From positions 1 through 12,280 of the forward strand of contig DMCY01000030.1 in NCBI GenBank assembly GCA_003451675.1: 12,280 bases of DNA. Direction: 5' to 3'. Shown one piece after another: positions 7,656-12,280 of the stretch (position 1 is its first letter; each line of letters starts with the position of its first letter). The notes under the pieces are model-generated. The model had not been told where the DNA came from, ran no database searches, and was given only the letters and a program-made list of their open reading frames with translations. This DNA comes from Candidatus Atribacteria bacterium. GTDB taxonomy: Bacteria > Atribacterota > JS1 > SB-45 > 34-128. Both the position numbers and the translations under genes were made by a program.

Positions 7656-8675
7656 TTATAACAATTTCCCCTGAGCATCTCCTTTTTTACCAAAATATTT
7701 ATACGTTAAATCTGTTGCTACTCTTCCCTTGGGAGTCCGATGAAGAAAACCTTTTTGCAAAAGATACGGTTCATAAACATCACAAATAGTGTCCGTATCT
7801 TCACTGATGGAGGCAGCTAAGGTTTGCAGACCCACTGGACCACCAGAAAATTTTTCTATTATAGTAAGTAACAATTTCTTGTCTATGCTGCACAAACCGA
7901 AATCATCAATCTCCATCATTTTTAAACCATAATCAGCAATTTCTTGGTTAATAACTCCTTCGCCCTTTATTTGAGCATAATCACGAAGTCTTCTTAAAAG
8001 TCTATTGGCAATACGAGGGGTACCTCTTGACCTTAGAGAAATCTTTTTTGCTGCTTCTTCGGTTATTTTAACTTTTAATATTTTAGAAGACCTTATTACT
8101 ATCTGTTCAAGTTCATTTTCCTGATAATAACCAACTCTAGTTATAACTCCGAAACGGCTTCTTAGGGGCGAGGTAATTAGCCCTGTACGAGTTGTGGCTC
8201 CTATAAGAGTAAATTTTGGCAAACTTATACGTATAGAACGAGCACTTGGACCCTTGCCGATAAGAATATCTAATTCAAAATCTTCCATAGCCGGATATAG
8301 CATTTCTTCTACTGCTCGATTTAGTCGATGTATTTCATCAATAAATAAAACATCATTTTCCTGCAAATTAGTAATTATAGCTGCTAAATCTCCTGCTCTT
8401 TCAATAACTGGTCCGGAAGTCATCTTAATATTGACTCCCATCTCATTAGATATTATATAAGCTAAGGTAGTTTTGCCTAAACCGGGGGGACCATATAAAA
8501 GAATGTGATCAATAGGTTCTTCCCTTTTTCGGGCAGCACTTATATATATTTTAAAGTTTTTTCTAATATTTTCTTGCCCAATAAATTCTTTAAAAAATTT
8601 AGGCCTTAAGCTTATATCTAAATCCGGTTCTTCTTTCCTTAATCCCAAATCAATTGCTTTTTCTTTAAATTCCAT
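7656..8675 (-). CDS. ruvB: Holliday junction branch migration ATPase RuvB
   Basis: RuvB is the AAA+ motor that forms hexamers on both sides of the RuvA-bound junction and drives branch migration. The 339 residues match the family length. Walker A is GPPGLGKTT (62-70), Walker B is VLFIDEIH (109-116), sensor 1 is GATTR (159-163), and the arginine-finger region is SPLRSRFG (169-176). The C-terminal winged helix carries RTPKGRVAT (313-321). The ribosome binding site is GGAG, 6 bases before the ATG. It lies 86 bp after ruvA in the usual ruvA-ruvB order. No clear separate promoter is visible in that gap. Confidence 0.98.
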   Translation of the reverse strand: MEFKEKAIDLGLRKEEPDLDISLRPKFFKEFIGQENIRKNFKIYISAARKREEPIDHILLYGPPGLGKTTLAYIISNEMGVNIKMTSGPVIERAGDLAAIITNLQENDVLFIDEIHRLNRAVEEMLYPAMEDFELDILIGKGPSARSIRISLPKFTLIGATTRTGLITSPLRSRFGVITRVGYYQENELEQIVIRSSKILKVKITEEAAKKISLRSRGTPRIANRLLRRLRDYAQIKGEGVINQEIADYGLKMMEIDDFGLCSIDKKLLLTIIEKFSGGPVGLQTLAASISEDTDTICDVYEPYLLQKGFLHRTPKGRVATDLTYKYFGKKGDAQGKLL

Positions 8676-8761
8676 CTGTTACTCCATTAAATATTAAAAC
8701 AAAACGTTTTTAAAACCAGCAACTACAATTATTAAAAATTTTAGTAAGTAAAAATTAATAA

Positions 8762-9352
8762 TTATCCTATAATCTTCAGAGATTCTCGAACTAACTCTTC
8801 CACCGTTAATTTCCCTTTAAATTTTTCTTGAGTTTTTTCCACTGCAGTCTTTGCTTTTTTGTAAGTATAGCCTAACACTTTAAGAGCATCTATGGCATCA
8901 CTTATATTCTCAAATTTAAAAGTTTTTTCTACGCCTGCTTCCAGGAAAGTGATTTTGCTTATTTTTTCTTTTAATTCTAACACAATTTTTTTAGCTAACT
9001 TATTCCCGATACCTACTATCGCCGTAATTGAATCTAAATCTTCTTGGAGAATTGCTTTGCTAAAATCACCAGGGGTCATCTTAGATAAGATATTTAAGCC
9101 TACTTTTGGACCAACTCCCGGTGTGCTAATCAGCAATTCAAAGAAATTTTCTTCTTCTTTAGTTAAAAATCCATAAAGCATTATTTTGTCTTCTCTTAAA
9201 TATAAATAAGTATATATTTTAGTTTTATCACCGGTTTCCAAGGAAAGATTATTATAAGCAGGAATATTAATTTGATACCCTATACCGTTTGTATTTAATA
9301 CAAGATAATTTACTCCAACTGTATCAACTATTCCTTCTAAAAAAGATATCAA
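8762..9352 (-). CDS. ruvA: Holliday junction DNA-binding protein RuvA
   Basis: RuvA tetramers hold the four-way junction open for RuvB and RuvC. I choose the TTG at 9352 (196 residues, MISFLEGIVD) because GGGAGG lies 7 bases upstream and family members start this way. An in-frame ATG at 9367 would place that ribosome binding site inside the gene. From the chosen start there is an OB fold (1 to about 62) with acidic-pin residues E54-D55 in YLREDKIMLYGF. Two helix-hairpin-helix motifs follow, STPGVGPKVGLNIL (about 76-89) and IVGIGNKLAKKIVLEL (about 112-127). The C-terminal RuvB-binding domain is at about 149-196. Confidence 0.96.
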   Translation of the reverse strand: MISFLEGIVDTVGVNYLVLNTNGIGYQINIPAYNNLSLETGDKTKIYTYLYLREDKIMLYGFLTKEEENFFELLISTPGVGPKVGLNILSKMTPGDFSKAILQEDLDSITAIVGIGNKLAKKIVLELKEKISKITFLEAGVEKTFKFENISDAIDALKVLGYTYKKAKTAVEKTQEKFKGKLTVEELVRESLKIIG

Positions 9353-9380
9353 ATTTAAACCTCCCATAATAATAGTTATC

Positions 9381-9456
9381 TGGTTACTTGGTTAACTGGT
9401 TTGGTGCTAATTCCTCAACTAATTAACCAAGTAACTAAACAACCAACTAACTAATT
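9381..9456. repeat. Inverted pair of octamer repeats upstream of ruvA
   Basis: Units at 9381-9412 (TGGTTACT, TGGTTAAC and so on) have an 8-bp period. They are the reverse complement type of the units at 9417-9456 (AACTAATT, AACCAAGT and so on, five units). The two blocks form a perfect 13-bp stem: GTTACTTGGTTAA (9383-9395) with TTAACCAAGTAAC (9423-9435), loop 27 bases. On the ruvA transcript this hairpin would end about 17 bases before the ribosome binding site. Confidence 0.7.
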
Positions 9457-9460
9457 CTTA

Positions 9461-9533
9461 GCGAGATACGAATTCGATTTCTGATTTTAGTTTTCTACAC
9501 TCTTAACGCGATACTCGATACGCAATACTAATT
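9461..9533. repeat. Heptamer repeats in the ruvA-ruvC spacer
   Basis: Two blocks share a 7-bp period: 9461-9488 (GCGAGAT, ACGAATT and two degenerate units) and 9506-9533 (ACGCGAT, ACTCGAT and two more). The second block resembles the array at 7615-7642. Confidence 0.65.
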
Positions 9534-9561
9534 TTTTTCTGGCTTCTTTTTCTATTTCCTC

Positions 9562-9638
9562 AACTAACTAACCAGGTAACTAACTAACCAAGTAACTAAC
9601 TAACCAAGTAACTAACTAACCAAGTAACTAACTAACCC
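9562..9638. repeat. 16-bp tandem array downstream of ruvC
   Basis: The unit AACTAACTAACCAAGT is repeated from 9562: four full copies, the first with one change (AACCAGGT), plus a partial fifth ending near 9638. The unit is itself two related octamers. Its TAACCAAGTAAC core also occurs at 9424-9435 and is complementary to 9383-9394. Confidence 0.85.
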
Positions 9639-9655
9639 TTTACGAGATATGTTAT

Positions 9656-10126
9656 TCAATACTTAGTATGCACATGACAAATTACCGCTGCTAAAGCATC
9701 TGCGGCATGATCAGGTCGGGGGATTTCAGGTAAATTGAGTAGGATTTTAACCATCGATTGAACTTGATGTTTTTCCGCTCTCCCATTTCCTACGATAGCT
9801 TGTTTAATCTGTAATGGAGTGTATTCATAAATTTCCAGTCCCATTAAAGCAACGGTTATAGCTACCATACCATGAATCTTACTGACTGTAAGTGCACTTC
9901 GAACATTTTTATTAAAAAATACTTCCTCAATAACAACTTCATGAGGATTATATTTTTCTATAAGTTCTTTTATTTTATAATATATTTTTTTTATTCTAAG
10001 ACTAAAAGCATCTTTCTTGTAAGTTAATACGCATCCGTAATCAATTAATTCAATTTTCTTTTTCTCATACCGAATTAAACCATAGCCGGTATTAGCAAGT
10101 CCTGGATCGATACCTAAGATAATCAC
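9656..10126 (-). CDS. ruvC: Crossover junction endodeoxyribonuclease RuvC
   Basis: RuvC makes paired nicks that resolve Holliday junctions. The 156 residues are slightly short but complete. The RNase H-like active site is visible: D7 in GIDPGLANTGYG, E67 in VVIEEVFF (64-71), and D139 with D143 in RPDHAADALA. The family block GNGRAEKHQVQSMV (113-126) is present. It begins with GTG, and its first bases overlap the yebC stop as GTGA, a 4-bp overlap typical of translational coupling. AAGGA lies 6 bases upstream, inside yebC. It is separated from ruvA by a repeat-filled spacer rather than being tightly packed. Confidence 0.97.
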   Translation of the reverse strand: MIILGIDPGLANTGYGLIRYEKKKIELIDYGCVLTYKKDAFSLRIKKIYYKIKELIEKYNPHEVVIEEVFFNKNVRSALTVSKIHGMVAITVALMGLEIYEYTPLQIKQAIVGNGRAEKHQVQSMVKILLNLPEIPRPDHAADALAAVICHVHTKY

Positions 10127-10887
10127 AACTTATCCTTACTAATTGATATTTCCTCTATAATTTCATCAGCAATATTAAAATTAGCATAAACTTTCTGCGC
10201 ATCATCATGGTCTTCTAACTGTTCCATTAAATTTAGCATTTGCATTGCTTTTTTACCTTCTAAATCTACAGTAGTCTTTGGAATTAAAGTAACTTCACTA
10301 AGTAAACAATCAATATTTTGTTCCTTTATTAAATTGCTAAACTTCTCATAATTTTCAGGTGGAGTGATAACTTCAATATTTTCATTATCACTTTTTACGT
10401 CTTCGGCTTCTGCTTCAAGTGCTAAATCTACAATAGTGTCTTCGTTAACTTTAGCTTTCTCGAAGATAAAATATCCTCTTTTGTCAAACATCCAGGCAAC
10501 ACAACCATTTTCACCTAAGTTGCCCGCATTTTTGGAAAAAATCTTTCTAATCTCCGGAGTTGTTCTGTTCTTATTGTCAGTTAAAGCTTCTATTAAAACT
10601 GCAACCCCTCCTGGTCCATAACCTTCATAAATTATTTCTTCATAAGAAACTCCATCGGCTTCACCGGTTCCTCGTTTAATAGCTCTTTCAATATTTTCAT
10701 TAGGCATATTATTTTCTTTTGCTAATTGAATTGCAGTTTTTAATTTTACATTAGTCTCAGGATCTCCTCCCCCTGAGCGTGCAGCAACAGTTATCACTCG
10801 AATTATTTTGGTAAATATCTTTCCTCTCTGTGCATCCGCTTTACCTTTTTTTCTTTTAATAGTACTCCATTTTGAATGTCCAGACAT
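10123..10887 (-). CDS. yebC: YebC/TACO1 family protein
   Basis: The 254 residues open with the family hallmark MSGHSKWSTIKRKKGKAD and contain RAIKRGTGE (68-76) and EGYGPGGVAVLIEALTDN (87-104). Members were long annotated as transcriptional regulators. The mitochondrial homologue TACO1 and recent bacterial work point to a ribosome-associated role in translation through difficult, proline-rich stretches. The ribosome binding site AAGGAG lies 9 bases before the ATG. It overlaps ruvC by 4 bp, and yebC-ruvCAB is a common bacterial order, so it is likely the first gene of the ruv transcript. The family call is firm; the molecular role comes from family knowledge. Confidence 0.95.
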   Translation of the reverse strand: MSGHSKWSTIKRKKGKADAQRGKIFTKIIRVITVAARSGGGDPETNVKLKTAIQLAKENNMPNENIERAIKRGTGEADGVSYEEIIYEGYGPGGVAVLIEALTDNKNRTTPEIRKIFSKNAGNLGENGCVAWMFDKRGYFIFEKAKVNEDTIVDLALEAEAEDVKSDNENIEVITPPENYEKFSNLIKEQNIDCLLSEVTLIPKTTVDLEGKKAMQMLNLMEQLEDHDDAQKVYANFNIADEIIEEISISKDKL

Positions 10888-10945
10888 AATTTATTTCTCC
10901 TTAATTTAATATTATAATTACTTTAAATTAAATCAATTTTTATTA

Positions 10946-10974
10946 ATTTTAGCATATTAAGGGAGCACTTTCAA
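10946..10974 (-). promoter_or_regulatory. Extended -10 sigma-70 promoter of yebC-ruvC
   Basis: On the minus strand TTGAAA (10974-10969) is followed by 17 bases and TAAAAT (10951-10946), with TGC immediately before the -10, the extended -10 signature. Transcription would start near 10939 and give a leader of about 50 bases to the yebC ATG. I see no other good candidate closer to the gene. Confidence 0.6.
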
Positions 10975-10987
10975 TTAAGGGAAAAAC

Positions 10988-11031
10988 AGTATCGAGTATC
11001 GAGTCCTGTCTGCGTACACCGCACAGGCAGA
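10988..11031. repeat. Heptamer repeat joined to an imperfect inverted repeat
   Basis: AGTATCG occurs twice in tandem (10988-11001) and is followed in 7-bp phase by AGTCCTG. This runs into an imperfect GC-rich inverted repeat, CTGTCTGCG against CGCACAGGCAG, at about 11006-11030. The reverse complement of its right arm, ATCTGCCTG, also appears at 4761-4769 beside the hairpin there, so the two may be fragments of one dispersed family. Confidence 0.5.
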
Positions 11032-11230
11032 TAAGAAAGCGAAATAAAAGATAGAAAAAGTAGCATTTTTCTTTCTACCTAACTACCCCACTAAAGTTTA
11101 CACTAACGGGGGGGATATTCGTATTTCATATCTATCTAACTGCTAAACCGGGTAACTAAGTCCTATTGCGTATTGCGCTAAGAAAAAGAGAGAGAAAGAA
11201 GTCAAGAGATAAAGATAAAAAAATAAAAGC

Positions 11231-11249
11231 AATAACTATCTTTGTTATT
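11231..11249 (-). terminator. Possible weak terminator of nadE
   Basis: AATAAC (11231-11236) and GTTATT (11244-11249) form a 6-bp stem with a 7-base loop. On the minus strand GCTTTTATTTTTTTATC follows. It lies about 80 bp after the nadE stop. The stem is short and AT-rich, so the call is weak. Confidence 0.35.
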
Positions 11250-11328
11250 TGAATACCAAATTAAAATTTACGTTAACAAATGCTATAAATAATAACTTAT
11301 TGGATAACAAGGAATAGATTGTAATTAT

Positions 11329-12054
11329 TTAAAAAGGAGGTATTGCAGGAGTAGTGCGTTTATGCGCACTTTGAATTATTTTATTTTGAATCTTTTCTTC
11401 TATTATTCTATTATTTAATTTTCCCGTTTTTAAATATCTGTCTAACTTTTCATAACTTACACCAATTTCTTTTTCATCGGTTTGACCTTCCCAGAGACCT
11501 GCAGAAGGAGGTTTATTAATAATTTTTTTAGGAATACCTAAATATTCTGCTAATTCTCTAACCTGACTCTTTAATAAATTACCTAAAGGTAAAATATCTG
11601 CTCCACCATCACCATATTTAGTAAAATATCCTATCATTAACTCACTTTTATTCCCGGTTCCTACAACTAAATAATTTAATTTATTAGCCAAATAGTACAA
11701 AGTTGTCATTCTTAATCGGGCCTTTATGTTTGCCTTTGCCAATTTAACAATATCTTTTCCTTCCTTAGCATCTAATAATAAAGATGTAAAGGAATCATAA
11801 ATTTCTGATAAATCAATTATCTTATAAGAAATATTGAACTTATTAGCTATATCTAATGCATCGTTAATATCAGTATCAAGACTATAACAAGGTATAATCA
11901 TAGCTAAGGTATTTTGGGGAAATGCTCTTTTACTTAAGACTGCTACTACAGCAGAATCTAATCCCCCGCTCAATCCAAATACTATGCCTTTGGCCTTTGC
12001 TTCAGTTACTTTATCTTCCATCCAAACACATAATTTTTGCACTAATGTTTCCAT
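11329..12054 (-). CDS. nadE: NAD(+) synthetase, NadE
   Basis: NadE amidates deamido-NAD to NAD in the last step of NAD synthesis, with ATP. The 241-residue protein is the short, single-domain form. It lacks the N-terminal glutaminase (nitrilase) domain of the long type, so it should use free ammonia. The ATP-pyrophosphatase loop is FGLSGGLDSAVVA (26-38). Other family blocks are LVVGTGNKSELMIGYFTKYGDG (129-150), DILPLGNLLKSQVR (153-166) and PPSAGLWEGQTDE (182-194). The ribosome binding site GGAG lies 9 bases before the ATG and belongs to the first octamer of the upstream repeat. No promoter is clear upstream. It ends in a proline-rich tail. Confidence 0.95.
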   Translation of the reverse strand: METLVQKLCVWMEDKVTEAKAKGIVFGLSGGLDSAVVAVLSKRAFPQNTLAMIIPCYSLDTDINDALDIANKFNISYKIIDLSEIYDSFTSLLLDAKEGKDIVKLAKANIKARLRMTTLYYLANKLNYLVVGTGNKSELMIGYFTKYGDGGADILPLGNLLKSQVRELAEYLGIPKKIINKPPSAGLWEGQTDEKEIGVSYEKLDRYLKTGKLNNRIIEEKIQNKIIQSAHKRTTPAIPPF

Positions 12055-12060
12055 AAATCA

Positions 12061-12220
12061 ATTCTCCAATTAATTAATTCACCGATTAACCAATTCTCCG
12101 ATTCTCCAATTAATTAATTCACCGATTAACCAATCCCCCAATTCTCCGATTCTCCAATTAATTAATTCACCGATTAACCAATCCCCCAATTCTCCGATTC
12201 TCCAATTGGCCAATTTTTTT
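12061..12220. repeat. Octamer-phased tandem array upstream of nadE
   Basis: Twenty consecutive 8-bp units fill this stretch without a break. Most fit ATTNNCCR; the variants are ATTAATTA, ATCCCCCA and the final ATTTTTTT. Six octamers make a 48-bp higher-order unit. Two copies are identical (12101-12148 and 12149-12196), and a third (12061-12100) lacks one octamer and is 40 bp. The array ends in the 12-bp palindrome AATTGGCCAATT (12204-12215). On the transcript strand many units read GGAG or GGNG, and the nearest one is the nadE ribosome binding site. Confidence 0.9.
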
Positions 12221-12280
12221 AGCTACCCTGTTCCTCAGTTAATATTAATTTGCTCTTATCTCAAAAGATTTTACTTATTA

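Larger units (their letters stand above)
9353..9655. other. Repeat-filled spacer between ruvC and ruvA
   Basis: No gene or tRNA is visible in these 303 bp. Apart from the ruvA ribosome binding site (near 9360-9365), most of it is phased repeat. There are octamers in one orientation (9381-9412) and in the other (9417-9456), heptamers (9461-9488 and 9506-9533), and a 16-bp tandem array (9562-9638). I find no convincing ruvA promoter, so ruvA may be read through from yebC-ruvC. Confidence 0.6.
10888..11328. other. Noncoding spacer between nadE and yebC
   Basis: These 441 bp hold no plausible gene. Going from yebC outward they contain its promoter (10946-10974) and heptamers AGTATCG twice plus degenerate units (10988-11015). 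Next come an imperfect GC-rich inverted repeat (about 11005-11031) and octamer-like units with a run of seven G (11075-11114). TATTGCG occurs twice in tandem at 11164-11177, followed by a purine-rich stretch and a possible nadE terminator (11231-11249). Confidence 0.6.

Noticed and set aside
9562..9638. Insertion-sequence ends or attachment site in the ruvC-ruvA spacer
   Set aside because: The repeat is a simple 16-bp tandem array with no transposase or integrase nearby and no target-site duplication.
8194..10621. Plus-strand open frames inside ruvB, ruvA and yebC
   Set aside because: All lie antisense to well-identified genes and show Ser-rich, unstructured translations typical of shadow frames.
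11085..11114. Strong hairpin between CCCC and the run of seven G
   Set aside because: Only the four outer C-G pairs form; the inner arms do not pair well, so no stem is supported.
12061..12220. CRISPR array upstream of nadE
   Set aside because: There are no unique spacers. The whole stretch is continuous octamer repeat with a 48-bp higher-order unit, and no cas gene is present.
12213..12280. Promoter for nadE upstream of the octamer array
   Set aside because: TTGAGA-like and TAATAT-like hexamers exist on the minus strand, but none have suitable spacing with good matches.

Overview
The window is a stretch of AT-rich bacterial chromosome carrying twelve protein-coding genes, all on the minus strand. 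I see no mobile element, phage gene, CRISPR array, defence gene or RNA gene. In order of transcription (from high to low coordinates) the genes are nadE, yebC, ruvC, ruvA, ruvB, a spoIID-like gene, queA, tgt, yajC, secD, secF and a DUF2905 membrane protein. The yebC-ruvCAB-spoIID-queA-tgt-yajC-secDF order is the arrangement known from Clostridia and other deep-branching, Firmicutes-like lineages. Low GC, TTG/GTG starts with strong AAGGAG-type ribosome binding sites, a spoIID homologue, and spacers full of short phased repeats fit an uncultured lineage such as Atribacterota (JS1/OP9) or a clostridial relative. The phylum is an inference that I cannot settle from sequence alone.

Layout. 11329-12054: nadE (NAD synthetase), preceded by an octamer-phased tandem array. 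10123-10887 and 9656-10126: yebC and ruvC, overlapping by 4 bp behind an extended -10 promoter. 8762-9352 and 7656-8675: ruvA and ruvB, with ruvA separated from ruvC by a repeat-filled spacer. 6075-7508 and 5025-6053: the spoIID-like gene and queA, 21 bp apart. 3461-4570: tgt, behind a 454-bp repeat-rich spacer. 2893-3183: yajC, with its own promoter and a terminator-like hairpin. 216-2595: secD-secF-DUF2905, behind a near-perfect sigma-70 promoter.

How the genes work together. RuvA, RuvB and RuvC make up the Holliday-junction branch migration and resolution machine. QueA and Tgt act on the same tRNA wobble base: Tgt inserts preQ1 and QueA converts it to epoxyqueuosine. YajC, SecD and SecF are the accessory subcomplex of the SecYEG translocon. 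YebC is a ribosome-associated translation factor of the YebC/TACO1 family. The SpoIID-like protein is a predicted extracytoplasmic peptidoglycan lytic transglycosylase.

The unusual part is the spacers. Nearly every one carries degenerate short repeats in strict 7-bp phase (for example ACGCGAT units) and/or 8-bp phase (for example AACTAACC-like or ATTNNCCR units), each spacer with its own local consensus. These arrays touch functional sites: one supplies the nadE ribosome binding site, one runs through the queA stop codon, and one can form a 13-bp stem just upstream of the ruvA ribosome binding site.
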